A DNA stretch of 48,380 nt from Candidatus Howiella intestinavium (GCA_904420585.1 CAJFVX010000027.1:1-48380), one strand, 5' to 3'; shown: positions 15,785-23,891, counted from the stretch's first letter. Made by a program: numbers and translations. Notes: generated by a model not told the origin, from the sequence alone.

Positions 15785-16948
15785 ATGGATCAGCATGTGA
15801 CCGATTCGATAGTATATATCGGTGTGGACGACAAAAGCATCGATTTATTTGAAAGCCAGTATGCGGTACCCAACGGAATTTCCTATAATTCCTATGTGAT
15901 TCTGGACGAAAAGACCGCAGTAATGGATACGGTAGACGCCCGGGGAACCGCCGGCTGGCTGGATAACCTGACGGCCGCCCTGGACGGCCGGCCTCTGGAT
16001 TACCTGGTGGTGCTGCATATGGAGCCCGACCATTCCGGCAGCCTGAAAATCCTGGCGGATAAATATCCGGATATGAAAATCGTGGGCAACGCCAAGACCT
16101 TCACCATGATGCAGCAGTTTTTTGCACTGGATTTGACCGACCGCATGGTGACGGTCAAGGAAGGGGATACTCTGTCTCTGGGAGCTCATACCCTTCAGTT
16201 TGTCATGGCCCCTATGGTGCACTGGCCGGAGGCCATGGTCGCCTATGAGCAGAAGGAGAAAATCCTCTTTGCCGCCGACGCTTTCGGCAAGTTTGGCGCT
16301 TTGGATACCGAGGAGCCCTGGGACGACGAGGCCCGCCGGTACTATATCAACATTGTGGGGAAATACGGCCTGCAGGTGCAGGCCCTGCTGAAAAAGGCGG
16401 CCGCCCTGGACATCGCCATGATTTGCCCCCTGCACGGCCCCATCCTGAAGGAGAACCTGCCGCACTATATTGAAAAGTATAATATCTGGAGCAGTTACAC
16501 CCCCGAAGAAGAGGGTGTGCTCATCGCCTGCGCCTCTATTCACGGCCACACCATGCAGGCGGCCAAAAAGATGGCCGAAATCCTGGAGGCCAAGGGAGCC
16601 CGGCAGGTCAAGGTGCTGGATTTGGCCCGGGACGACATGGCTCTGGCGGTTTCGGAGGCCTTCCGGTATGACCGGCTGCTGCTGGCCGCCGCCTCCTACA
16701 ATGCCGACGTATTCCCCTGTATGGAAACCTTCCTGCTGCATCTGCGGGGGAAGAATTACCAGAAGCGGGCGGTAGGCCTTTTGGAAAACGGCACCTGGGC
16801 CCCGTCGGCCGGCAAGTGCATGAAGGAAATCCTTTCCAAAATGAAGGATATCCGCCTGTGCCAGCAGATGGTCACGGTCAAATCGGCCTATAAGGATGCG
16901 GATTTGCCCGCCATGGAAGCTTTGGCAGAAGAACTGCTGTCCAAATAA
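15785..16948 (+). CDS. Flavodiiron protein (FprA-type oxygen/NO reductase)
   Basis: A 387-aa protein with a metallo-beta-lactamase-like diiron domain followed by a flavodoxin domain. Diiron ligands are visible in HMEPDHSGS (HxExDH), APMVHWPEAM, ADAFGKFG and CPLHGPI. The flavodoxin part starts near VLIACASIHGHTMQAAKKMA. In strict anaerobes these enzymes reduce O2 to water or NO to N2O and so detoxify them, using rubredoxin or NADH-linked donors. ATG 15785 has AAGGAG 9 nt upstream; an in-frame TTG at 15776 is less likely. Single-gene unit with its own promoter and terminator. Confidence 0.93.
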   Translation: MDQHVTDSIVYIGVDDKSIDLFESQYAVPNGISYNSYVILDEKTAVMDTVDARGTAGWLDNLTAALDGRPLDYLVVLHMEPDHSGSLKILADKYPDMKIVGNAKTFTMMQQFFALDLTDRMVTVKEGDTLSLGAHTLQFVMAPMVHWPEAMVAYEQKEKILFAADAFGKFGALDTEEPWDDEARRYYINIVGKYGLQVQALLKKAAALDIAMICPLHGPILKENLPHYIEKYNIWSSYTPEEEGVLIACASIHGHTMQAAKKMAEILEAKGARQVKVLDLARDDMALAVSEAFRYDRLLLAAASYNADVFPCMETFLLHLRGKNYQKRAVGLLENGTWAPSAGKCMKEILSKMKDIRLCQQMVTVKSAYKDADLPAMEALAEELLSK

Positions 16949-16958
16949 TCTATACAAA

Positions 16959-17008
16959 AACCGCCGGCCGTCAGCCTTCGAAAAAGAAGAGACGGCCGGT
17001 GGCTTTTT
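16959..17008 (+). terminator. Terminator after the flavodiiron gene
   Basis: CCGCCGGCCGTC (16961-16972) pairs with GACGGCCGGTGG (16991-17002, one G-U), followed after a C by TTTTT. A preceding A-run may let it also serve the opposing ATPase gene. Confidence 0.85.
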
Positions 17009-17059
17009 GTGCCCTAAAAAAGAGCAGGGCATTTTCCTCACTGCCGGATTCCGAAAAAC

Positions 17060-18955
17060 TTACGCAAACTTCCTGTCGTACAGCAGCGCCGCAATCAGCA
17101 CCACAAAACAGGAGCCGGCATTGTGCACCAGCGCGCCGGTGGTAGGATTGAGCAGCCCCAGCAGGGAAAGGACAATGGCCGCAAAATTGATGCACATGGA
17201 CAGGGTGATGCTGGCCTTGATGGTCCGGACCGTTGCGTTGGACAGGCGCTTTAAATAGGGGATTTTTGAAATATCGTCGCTCATGAGCGCTATATCGGCG
17301 GCTTCTATGGCAATATCGCTGCCCATGCTCCCCATGGCCACACTGACATCGGCGGTTTTCAGGGCCGGCGCATCGTTGACGCCGTCTCCAATCATGCAGA
17401 CCGTATGCCCTTCCGCCTGCAATTTTTCAATGTTTTGCACTTTTTCTTCGGGCAGCAGTTCCGCCTGGACTTGAGAGATGCCCACCTGTCCGGCAAAATA
17501 ATCCGCCGTTTTTCGATTGTCCCCGGTGAGCAGCACTGTCCGGGTATGTATGGCGGACAGGCGGGCAACCATCTCCTTCGCTTCCGGCCGCAGCACGTCG
17601 GAAAGGGCAATGACGCCTATACACCCTTCCGCATCCGCTATCAGAACAGAAGCCTTTCCCTGTGTACGAAGCCCTTCCAGGGTGGTCTGCACGTCACCTG
17701 TAATCCGGACGCCCTTTTCCGCAAGAAATTTTTCGCTGCCGCAAAGCAGCTTTCGGTGCATAACCTCTGCATAAATTCCCCTGCCGGCCGTCATTTGAAA
17801 ACTGACCGATTCCATTATAGGTACTGTTTTTGCCTTGGCGTGGGCCACAATCGCCTTTCCCAGAGGATGTTCGCTTTTGGCCTCAGCCGAAGCGGCCAGG
17901 GAAAGCAGTTTCCTTTGGTCCACGGATTTGTCAAAGCAGAGGATGTCGCTGACATCCAAGCGGCCGTAGGTCAGGGTGCCGGTCTTGTCAAAAGCAATCG
18001 TATCCACCTTGCCCATTTTTTCGAGGGCCTCGCCCGACTTGATGATTACCCCCTGCCTGGTGGCCTGGCCGATGGCCGCCATAATGGCGGTAGGCGTGGC
18101 CAGCACAAGAGCGCAGGGGCAGAAAACCACCAGTACCGTAACAGCCGTAACAATATCCCGGGTCGCGATATAGGCGGCAAGGGCAATTAAGAGGGCTACA
18201 GGCACCAGCCAGCTGGCGCATTTATCGGCAATGCGCTGCATGGGAGCCTGTTTGTTTTCCGCTTCCTTTACCATGCGTATGAGTTTTTGCAGGGAACTGT
18301 CTTCGCCCACCTTTGTCGCCGCAATATCTATGGCGCCAAAGCGGTTGATAGTGCCGCAGAAAACCGTATCCCCAAGCCCCTTGTCTACCGGCAGGGATTC
18401 CCCCGTCATAATCGACTGGTCGACGGATGTTTCTCCATGGACGATTTCTCCGTCTACCGGAATGGTTTCGCCGGGCAGGATGCGGAGGATGTCCCCCTGC
18501 TGGATTTCTTCCGCCGGTATCATTTCCTCTTTGCCGTCCCGCAGCCTGCGCCCTTTTACCGGCGCCAGGCCGATGAGCTTTTTCAGCCCCCGTTTTGCCC
18601 GGTTGGTCGTGGCCTCTTCCAAAATGGCGCCGATGGCCATGATAAACGCCACCTCGCCGGCCGCGAACAGGTCGCCGATTGCGATGGCCGCAAACATGGC
18701 GATAGAAATTAAGAGAGCGGAGGAAATCTTGCTGATGCCGGGATTGTGCAGGATCCTCCATATGGCCAGATAGAGCAGCGGGATGCCGCTGATGATGACG
18801 GTAATCCATGCGGGGTCAAAGGGAAGAAAGGGCAGGGCAACCGTCCCTCCGCCGCATTCCTCTATCAGATGGGGGATTAAATCCAGCAGCAGGAAAATAC
18901 CGGCTGCAATGGTCATGGGAAGCCCGGCCAGAAAGTCGATGATTTTCTTTACCAT
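17060..18955 (-). CDS. P1B-type heavy-metal translocating ATPase
   Basis: A 631-aa P-type ATPase. Visible are the actuator TGES, the metal-site CPC (C279-P280-C281 in VVFCPCALVLATPTA), the phosphorylated DKTGT (D323), the SEHPLG motif of heavy-metal pumps, and the hinge GDGVNDAP. There is no N-terminal heavy-metal-associated domain: ATG 18955, with SD GGAGG, begins directly before the first helices. The last helix carries HNAGSCFVVLIAALL, which fits neither the usual Cu nor the usual Zn/Cd signature that I know. The exported metal is therefore open. Divergent from a TetR regulator, which probably controls it. Confidence 0.9.
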   Translation of the reverse strand: MVKKIIDFLAGLPMTIAAGIFLLLDLIPHLIEECGGGTVALPFLPFDPAWITVIISGIPLLYLAIWRILHNPGISKISSALLISIAMFAAIAIGDLFAAGEVAFIMAIGAILEEATTNRAKRGLKKLIGLAPVKGRRLRDGKEEMIPAEEIQQGDILRILPGETIPVDGEIVHGETSVDQSIMTGESLPVDKGLGDTVFCGTINRFGAIDIAATKVGEDSSLQKLIRMVKEAENKQAPMQRIADKCASWLVPVALLIALAAYIATRDIVTAVTVLVVFCPCALVLATPTAIMAAIGQATRQGVIIKSGEALEKMGKVDTIAFDKTGTLTYGRLDVSDILCFDKSVDQRKLLSLAASAEAKSEHPLGKAIVAHAKAKTVPIMESVSFQMTAGRGIYAEVMHRKLLCGSEKFLAEKGVRITGDVQTTLEGLRTQGKASVLIADAEGCIGVIALSDVLRPEAKEMVARLSAIHTRTVLLTGDNRKTADYFAGQVGISQVQAELLPEEKVQNIEKLQAEGHTVCMIGDGVNDAPALKTADVSVAMGSMGSDIAIEAADIALMSDDISKIPYLKRLSNATVRTIKASITLSMCINFAAIVLSLLGLLNPTTGALVHNAGSCFVVLIAALLYDRKFA

Positions 18956-18998
18956 CCTGTTTCCTCCAATCCGTACCGCCTGCCCAATACGCTGCACC

Positions 18999-19027
18999 TT
19001 GACAAGCCCGGGCAGATTCGGTACAAT
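18999..19027 (+). promoter_or_regulatory. Putative promoter of the TetR-type gene
   Basis: Plus strand TTGACA (18999-19004), 17 nt, TACAAT (19022-19027), close to consensus. The start near 19034 leaves a leader of about 118 nt to the tetR ATG. Confidence 0.65.
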
Positions 19028-19039
19028 AAATTTGTTTTG

Positions 19040-19052
19040 GAACACTTTGTTC
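19040..19052. promoter_or_regulatory. Candidate TetR-type operator palindrome
   Basis: GAACACTTTGTTC is a perfect 5-3-5 palindrome (GAACA/TGTTC). It lies between the -10 boxes of the two facing promoters. GGAACACTTT recurs at 19116-19125 in the tetR leader, so there may be two sites. Binding by the neighbouring regulator is inference. Confidence 0.45.
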
Positions 19053-19058
19053 GCTATT

Positions 19059-19087
19059 ATTGTAAGCGGGAAAGAACAGGTTGGCAA
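19059..19087 (-). promoter_or_regulatory. Putative promoter of the metal ATPase
   Basis: Minus strand TTGCCA (19087-19082), 17 nt, TACAAT (19064-19059). The start near 19052 falls on the GAACA/TGTTC palindrome. It faces the tetR promoter, and the two transcripts would overlap. Confidence 0.55.
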
Positions 19088-19151
19088 CGGATGATTCCAT
19101 CCGCATGTTTCTTACGGAACACTTTTGCAGATTTGTACGGGGGAAAGCCAT

Positions 19152-19715
19152 ATGGACAGACGGCAGCAAAAAACAAGGACGGCCATTTTTTCTGCCTTTG
19201 GCAGCCTTCTGGCAGAGAAAAGCTACAGCAAAATTACGGTGCAGGAGATTATTGACAAGGCCAATGTGGGGCGAACGACCTTTTACGCCCATTTTGAAAC
19301 AAAGGACGATCTGCTGAAAGCCTTATGCGAAGAACTTTTTGGACATATTATCGGCAGTGCCGCAGATTGTACGCATACCCATGGGCTGTATGCAGGGGAA
19401 GGCCAGCCTACGTCCGTTTTCTGCCATTTACTGCAGCATTTGCAGGAAAACGACAACAATATTCTGGGGCTGCTTTCCTGCGAAAGCAGTGAAATTTTCC
19501 TGCGCTATTTCAAGGATAGTTTAAACGCGCTTATAAAGGATCAGTTTGTAAGCCAAAACCGAAAGACGAATAAGGATATACCGCAGGATTTTTTGGTCAA
19601 CCACATTTCCGGCAGCTTTGTGGAAATGGTGCTGTGGTGGATTAAGGCGCGTATGAAACAGACGCCGGAGGAATTGGATCGCTATTTTCGGGCTGTGATA
19701 GAGCCGGTTCTATAA
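19152..19715 (+). CDS. TetR family transcriptional regulator
   Basis: A 187-aa protein with a typical N-terminal TetR helix-turn-helix (KITVQEIIDKANVGRTTFYA, HFETKDDLLKAL) and a helical C-terminal domain (SGSFVEMVLWWIKARMKQTP). ATG 19152 follows a GGGGGAAAG SD; the frame is open upstream but lies in the leader. The gene diverges from the metal ATPase across a palindrome, so it probably represses that pump and itself. The C-terminal type resembles regulators that sense drugs or other small molecules. No metal ligand set is obvious. Confidence 0.88.
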   Translation: MDRRQQKTRTAIFSAFGSLLAEKSYSKITVQEIIDKANVGRTTFYAHFETKDDLLKALCEELFGHIIGSAADCTHTHGLYAGEGQPTSVFCHLLQHLQENDNNILGLLSCESSEIFLRYFKDSLNALIKDQFVSQNRKTNKDIPQDFLVNHISGSFVEMVLWWIKARMKQTPEELDRYFRAVIEPVL

Positions 19716-19717
19716 TA

Positions 19718-19753
19718 AACAACGCCTGCTTTCTCGTCAAGCAGGCGTTGTTT
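19718..19753. terminator. Bidirectional terminator between tetR and cysK
   Basis: AACAACGCCTGCTT (19718-19731) and AAGCAGGCGTTGTT (19739-19752) form a perfect 14-bp stem with a 7-nt loop. It lies between convergent stops and serves both. Confidence 0.85.
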
Positions 19754-19772
19754 GCATAGCGGGATGTCCGTA

Positions 19773-20711
19773 CTATTCGGGCAAATCGAAAAGGGGGGTG
19801 GAGAGGTAGCGCTCCCCCGTATCCGGCAGCAGAACCACAATGCGCTTACCGGCGTTTTCCGGGGCGCAGGCAAGCTCGGTGGCCGCGTGCAGGGCGGCTC
19901 CGGCGGATATGCCTACAAGCAGCCCCTCGGTGCGGGCAGCCAGGCGGGCGGCGGCGTAGGCCTCTTCGGTGGTCACCTGCATGACCGCGTCGTATACGTC
20001 GGTATTGAGCACCCCGGGGATAAAGTTGGCCCCCAGCCCCTGCAGACCGTGGGGGCCGGCCTGCCCGCCGGACAGCAGGGGGGAGTCGCTGGGTTCCACC
20101 GCCACCACCTGCACGCCGGGGATGTGGGCCTTTAGGGTTTCCCCCACGCCGGTGATGGTGCCGCCCGTGCCTACGCCGGCCACGAAAATATCCAGGCGGC
20201 CGTCGGTGTCCCGGATAATTTCCGGACCGGTGGTTTTGCGGTGGGCCTCGGCGTTGGCCGGGTTTTCAAATTGGCCGGCGATAAAGGCCCCTTCCGTGGA
20301 GGCGGCCAGCTCCTCCGCCTTGTCCACCGCCCCCTGCATCCCCTTGGCGCCGGGGGTCAGGACGATTTCCGCCCCCAGCATGGCCATGATTTTTTGGCGC
20401 TCCACGCTCATGCTGTCCGGCATGACGATAACCATGCGGTAGCCCTTGACCGCCGCCGCAAAGGCAAGGCCGATGCCCATGTTGCCGCTGGTGGCCTCGA
20501 TGATGACCGCGCCGGGACGCAGGCGGCCCTCAGCCTCGGCGGTTTCGATGATTTGCAGGGCCGCTCTGTCCTTGACCGAGGAAAGGGGATTCATGCCCTC
20601 CAGCTTGGCCAGGATTTCGGCCCTGGCTCCCACCGTCCGGCCGTAGCGGGAAAGGCGCAGCAGGGGGGTATTGCCAACGGCCTCGGTCAGATTCGAAAGA
20701 ATTTTTTCCAT
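19773..20711 (-). CDS. cysK: Cysteine synthase A (O-acetylserine sulfhydrylase)
   Basis: A 312-aa fold-type II PLP enzyme that makes cysteine from O-acetylserine and sulfide. The PLP lysine is K47 in NPLSSVKDRA. The substrate loop is EATSGNMG, where most homologues have SGNTG. The phosphate loop GVGTGGTITG and the closing PDTGERYLSTPLF are present. ATG 20711 has a strong SD (AAGGAGG, 8 nt). The promoter lies at 20749-20777. Stand-alone gene with no cysE beside it. The Met in SGNMG occurs in part of the family, so this is not taken as a defect. Confidence 0.93.
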   Translation of the reverse strand: MEKILSNLTEAVGNTPLLRLSRYGRTVGARAEILAKLEGMNPLSSVKDRAALQIIETAEAEGRLRPGAVIIEATSGNMGIGLAFAAAVKGYRMVIVMPDSMSVERQKIMAMLGAEIVLTPGAKGMQGAVDKAEELAASTEGAFIAGQFENPANAEAHRKTTGPEIIRDTDGRLDIFVAGVGTGGTITGVGETLKAHIPGVQVVAVEPSDSPLLSGGQAGPHGLQGLGANFIPGVLNTDVYDAVMQVTTEEAYAAARLAARTEGLLVGISAGAALHAATELACAPENAGKRIVVLLPDTGERYLSTPLFDLPE

Positions 20712-20748
20712 GGGACAGGCCTCCTTAATAAAACTGCTTTCGTTCCTT

Positions 20749-20777
20749 ATACTATTCTTTTTGGAAGCCCTTGTCAA
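20749..20777 (-). promoter_or_regulatory. Putative promoter of cysK
   Basis: Minus strand TTGACA (20777-20772), 17 nt, TAGTAT (20754-20749). It lies 38 nt before the cysK ATG. No obvious T-box or SAM riboswitch precedes the gene. Confidence 0.6.
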
Positions 20778-20805
20778 TCGTAATGGGATTGTAAGGAAAA
20801 TACCC

Positions 20806-20834
20806 TTGCAAATCCGCCGGACAGACGGTACAAT
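20806..20834 (+). promoter_or_regulatory. Putative promoter of the VanY-type gene
   Basis: TTGCAA (20806-20811), 17 nt, TACAAT (20829-20834), about 65 nt before ATG 20899. Divergent from the cysK promoter. Confidence 0.55.
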
Positions 20835-20898
20835 AAAAAAAGTCGCATAGAAGGAGCCGCAGGGCGTTTATTATATAGAAGAAAGGTCGGAAGACGAC

Positions 20899-21741
20899 AT
20901 GGCATATGACAGGATCCAGCGGGGATATAAGCGGGGAAGCAATAAGGGTATGTTGGTGATGGCGGCCATTATCGTGCTGCTGCTGGCGGCCATCATCGTG
21001 CTGCTCATTGTGGGCAGCCCTCTGCAGAACGGGGAGGCGGACCTGCCCTCCAGCAGTGCGCCGCCGGTTACCTCCCAGGGGCCAACCGAGGAAGAACAGG
21101 CCCTGATGGCCGAGGCTGACCAGTGGTATCTCAAGCTGGTCAACAAAGACAATGTCCTGACCGGGGACTACAATCCCGAACTCACGGTTATCAACGAGCG
21201 GTACAACCCCAGCGGGCTGAAATTTGACAGCCGGGCGGTGGACGCTCTCAACCAGATGTGCGCCGACGCGGAGGCCGACGGCGTGTCCCTGGTGGTCATC
21301 TCGGCCTACCGCTCCATTTCCAAGCAGGAATCCTTATACAACAACAAGGTCGACCGCCTCATGACCCAGGGACAGAGCCGGGAGGACGCGCTGGTGAACG
21401 CGGCCGCAGAGGTGGCCTATCCCGGCACCAGCGAGCACAACACCGGCCTGGCTGTGGACTTCAATGCGGCCGAGCAGTATTTTGAGGATACCGAAGCCTG
21501 CAAATGGCTGCAGGAGAACGCCGAAAAGTATGGCTTTGTCAACCGGTTCCCGGAGGATAAGTCCGACCTGACCGGCATTATATACGAACCCTGGCACTAC
21601 CGGTATGTGACGCCGGAACATGCGGCGAAAATGAACGAGCTGGGCATGTGCCTGGAGGAGTATGTGGTCTACCTGCAGAACGGCGGCCACGTTCCCGAGA
21701 CGACCACGTCGGCCGCAGCCGATGCCGGCTCCAACAGCTAA
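20899..21741 (+). CDS. VanY-type D-alanyl-D-alanine carboxypeptidase
   Basis: A 280-aa membrane-anchored peptidase of family M15B. One N-terminal helix (AAIIVLLLAAIIVLLIV) anchors it, followed by a Ser/Pro linker and a zinc peptidase domain. Zinc and catalytic motifs are SAYRSISKQ, GTSEHNTGLAVDF and EPWHYRYVTPEHA. It probably trims terminal D-Ala from peptidoglycan stem peptides outside the membrane. No vanA/vanH/vanX genes are near, so a glycopeptide-resistance role is not indicated. Confidence 0.9.
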   Translation: MAYDRIQRGYKRGSNKGMLVMAAIIVLLLAAIIVLLIVGSPLQNGEADLPSSSAPPVTSQGPTEEEQALMAEADQWYLKLVNKDNVLTGDYNPELTVINERYNPSGLKFDSRAVDALNQMCADAEADGVSLVVISAYRSISKQESLYNNKVDRLMTQGQSREDALVNAAAEVAYPGTSEHNTGLAVDFNAAEQYFEDTEACKWLQENAEKYGFVNRFPEDKSDLTGIIYEPWHYRYVTPEHAAKMNELGMCLEEYVVYLQNGGHVPETTTSAAADAGSNS

Positions 21742-21789
21742 AAGGCAGTCTCTGCCCATAGGCGTTCTGTAATGTAGAGGTGATTGTAA

Positions 21790-22413
21790 ATGCGCGCAAA
21801 ATCCAAAGGTATGCCGGTATTTTATCTGAGCCTGGGCGGGCTTTTCTGTGCTTTGTTCTTTTTGGCCAGCAATATCCTGCCGCCCATCGCCGTTATCCCG
21901 GGCGTGCCCATTACCTTCCAGGTGCTGGTTGTGGCCATGATGGCGGGGCTGTTGGGATTTAAATTCGGCCTGACCGTCCTGGGGACTATTTTTCTTATGA
22001 CGGCTGTGGGTATCCCCATGATGAGCGGATTTTCCGGCGGCCCGGCCGCCTTTGTAAAGCCTACGGCCGGTTATATCGTCGGCTGGCTGTTTATTGTCCT
22101 GACCGTGGGGCTTTGGCGGGATAAGGTGGAACCCAAGCTGGCAGGGCGGCGTCACAAGGGCCTTCTCCGCGTCGCCGGTTTTATGACAGCCGGTATCCTG
22201 GGCGTGGTGCTGTGCTATGCCTGCGGCGCTGCCTGGCTCTCCCTTTACAACGGCATCGGCCTTTCGGGCTTCTGGGCGGGCTTTCTCTCCAATGCGGTTT
22301 TCTTTCCCGTGGACGTGCTGAAGCTGGCCGCAGCCCATCTGCTCTGCCAGGCCATGGAACGGATACTGCGCCGGCTGGGCGTACCGTCCCAGCCGGGATA
22401 TGCAAAAAATTGA
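21790..22413 (+). CDS. bioY: BioY family biotin transporter (ECF S component)
   Basis: A 207-aa integral membrane protein with about six hydrophobic segments and the BioY signatures VIPGVPITFQVLVVAMMAGL and FSGGPAAFVKPTAGYIVGW. BioY captures biotin and works with the shared ECF module (EcfA/A'/T), which is not in this window. SD AGAGGTGAT precedes ATG 21790. The last codons and the stop lie in a 24-bp tandem duplication. No biotin synthesis genes are adjacent, which suggests uptake dependence, although that needs the whole genome. Confidence 0.92.
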   Translation: MRAKSKGMPVFYLSLGGLFCALFFLASNILPPIAVIPGVPITFQVLVVAMMAGLLGFKFGLTVLGTIFLMTAVGIPMMSGFSGGPAAFVKPTAGYIVGWLFIVLTVGLWRDKVEPKLAGRRHKGLLRVAGFMTAGILGVVLCYACGAAWLSLYNGIGLSGFWAGFLSNAVFFPVDVLKLAAAHLLCQAMERILRRLGVPSQPGYAKN

Positions 22414-22440
22414 AAACCGGGATATGCAAAAAATTGAAAA
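22393..22440 (+). repeat. Perfect 24-bp tandem duplication over the bioY stop
   Basis: Bases 22393-22416 are repeated exactly at 22417-22440. The unit contains GGATATGCAAAAAATTGA, so both copies hold the same in-frame ending and TGA stop. The duplication leaves the protein unchanged. The A6 tract makes slippage plausible. Confidence 0.95.
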
Positions 22441-22447
22441 CAACCTA

Positions 22448-22476
22448 TTGACAGAACGCCCCTCTTGTGGTATTCT
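22448..22476 (+). promoter_or_regulatory. Promoter of the infC-rpmI-rplT operon
   Basis: TTGACA (22448-22453), 17 nt, TATTCT (22471-22476). The start near 22483 gives a leader of about 160 nt before infC. Confidence 0.75.
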
Positions 22477-22482
22477 ATTTTA

Positions 22483-22630
22483 GACAACAAAGCAGAACAG
22501 GTTCTCCGTTCTCACCTCAAGGTTTCGTCTGTTGAGGTCAATAGGTCTGCGCCGGGACCTTGTGCCGGTGCATTTATATGACTTATTGCGCGGGCGGAAG
22601 AAATTCTGTCCGCGCTTTGCATTTTAGCTT
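22483..22630 (+). ncRNA. Putative L20-type leader with attenuator
   Basis: The leader of infC-rpmI-rplT holds a stem ACCTCAA/TTGAGGT (about 22514-22537) and then a 12-bp hairpin. The hairpin arms are 22588-22599 and 22604-22615 with two G-U pairs and a GAAA tetraloop, followed by TTTGCATTTT, a terminator-like end. In Bacillus, L20 protein binds such a leader and causes premature termination. Position, length and a terminal hairpin agree; conserved L20-binding bases were not checked. Confidence 0.6.
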
Positions 22631-22645
22631 TGGAGGTGCATACCC

Positions 22646-23164
22646 ATTAGCAACAAGGAACTTTCCATCAACGAGGAAATCCGGGACAAGGAAGTGCGTC
22701 TGGTTGGCGCTGACGGTTCCCAGTTAGGGATCATGTCGGCCCGGGCCGCGCTGGACAAGGCTTTTGAGCAGAATCTGGACCTTGTGAAGATTGCCCCGAC
22801 CGCCAATCCCCCGGTCTGCAAGATTATGGATTACGGAAAGTACCGTTTCGAGCAGTCCAAGCGGGAGAAGGAAGCGAGAAAGAACCAGAAGGTTGTTGAG
22901 CTGAAGGAAATCCGCCTTTCGCTGAACATCGACACCCATGACTTCGAGACCAAGGGCGGCCATGCGATCCGTTTTCTGCAGGGCGGCAACAAGGTAAAGG
23001 TTTCCATTCGTTTCCGTGGCAGAGAGATGGGCCATCCCGAAATCGGCTACGACACCATGAAGCGTTTCGCCGCTTTCTGCGAGGAATACGCCAATGTGGA
23101 GAAGCCGGCCAAGATGGACGGGCGGCATATGCTGATGTTCCTTGCTCCCAAGGCTGCCAAATAA
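22646..23164 (+). CDS. infC: Translation initiation factor IF-3, ATT start
   Basis: A 172-aa IF-3, full length only if translation begins at ATT 22646. That codon follows a strong SD, GGAGGTG (22632-22638), by 7 nt, and the first residues ([20 protein letters not shown]) match the conserved IF-3 start. The first ATG in frame (22733) and the GTG at 22694 would delete conserved residues and lack an SD. Rare AUU starts are known for infC and let IF-3 repress its own synthesis. IF-3 binds the 30S subunit and checks initiator tRNA pairing. First gene of infC-rpmI-rplT. Confidence 0.95.
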   Translation: MSNKELSINEEIRDKEVRLVGADGSQLGIMSARAALDKAFEQNLDLVKIAPTANPPVCKIMDYGKYRFEQSKREKEARKNQKVVELKEIRLSLNIDTHDFETKGGHAIRFLQGGNKVKVSIRFRGREMGHPEIGYDTMKRFAAFCEEYANVEKPAKMDGRHMLMFLAPKAAK

Positions 23165-23192
23165 GGTTCACAATCACAAAGGAGGACTTACA

Positions 23193-23390
23193 ATGCCCAA
23201 GATTAAGACGCACAGTGGGGCTAAAAAGCGCTTCAAGCTGACCAAGAATGGTAAGGTAAAGCGCGCACATGCCTATAAATCCCACATCCTGAACAAGAAG
23301 AGCACCAAGCGCAAGCGGAATCTCCGCAAGGTTGTCGTGGCCGACGTCACCAACACCGCAGCGGTCAAGAAGATGATTCCTTACAAATAA
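23193..23390 (+). CDS. rpmI: 50S ribosomal protein L35
   Basis: A 65-aa basic protein ([20 protein letters not shown] start, KKMIPYK end), the usual length for L35. SD AAAGGAGG precedes ATG 23193. It lies between infC and rplT as in most bacteria. Confidence 0.97.
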   Translation: MPKIKTHSGAKKRFKLTKNGKVKRAHAYKSHILNKKSTKRKRNLRKVVVADVTNTAAVKKMIPYK

Positions 23391-23430
23391 AAGGCTCTTT
23401 TGAACAACGAATAAACGGAGGTAGCGATAG

Positions 23431-23790
23431 ATGGCACGTGTAAAAGGCGCAATGATGACGCGCAAGAGAAGAAAAAAAGTAATTAAGCTGGCCAAGGGCT
23501 ATTTTGGCGCCAAGTCCAAGCTGTTTAAGATGTCCAAGGAAGCGGTTATGAAGTCGGGCAACTATGCCTACATCGGCCGCAAGCAGAAGAAGCGGGATTT
23601 CCGCCGGCTCTGGATCACCCGTATCTCCGCCGCCGCGAAGATGAACGGGATGAACTATTCCACCTTTGTCAATGGCCTGAAGAAGGCCGGTATCGAGATG
23701 AACCGCAAGGTTCTGGCTGATTTGGCTGTCAACGACGCCGCCGGCTTCACCGCTCTGACCGAGCAGGCTAAGGCTGCTTTAGGTAAATAA
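23431..23790 (+). CDS. rplT: 50S ribosomal protein L20
   Basis: A 119-aa L20 ([20 protein letters not shown] start; [20 protein letters not shown] inside). L20 is an early-assembly protein that binds 23S rRNA and probably represses this operon by binding its leader. SD GGAGG precedes ATG 23431. Last gene of the operon; a terminator follows. Confidence 0.97.
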   Translation: MARVKGAMMTRKRRKKVIKLAKGYFGAKSKLFKMSKEAVMKSGNYAYIGRKQKKRDFRRLWITRISAAAKMNGMNYSTFVNGLKKAGIEMNRKVLADLAVNDAAGFTALTEQAKAALGK

Positions 23791-23796
23791 GAGAGA

Positions 23797-23830
23797 ACGC
23801 CCGGGGCTTATTCTCGGGCGTGCTTTTTTT
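23797..23830 (+). terminator. Terminator after rplT
   Basis: ACGCCCG (23797-23803) pairs with CGGGCGT (23815-23821), then GC and seven T. Strong intrinsic terminator. Confidence 0.88.
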
Positions 23831-23891
23831 ACCCTGGCCTGCGGGTGCGGGCAAAATTTCTTCTATCCTTGCTTTTCTGCGGAGGTGTTCC

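Noticed and set aside
20712..20898. T-box or SAM riboswitch before cysK
   Set aside because: The region is occupied by two divergent promoters with a short cysK leader of about 30 nt, too short for either element.
20899..21741. Vancomycin resistance gene vanY
   Set aside because: Only the peptidase family matches. No vanHAX or vanRS genes are adjacent and stand-alone M15B peptidases are common in Clostridia.
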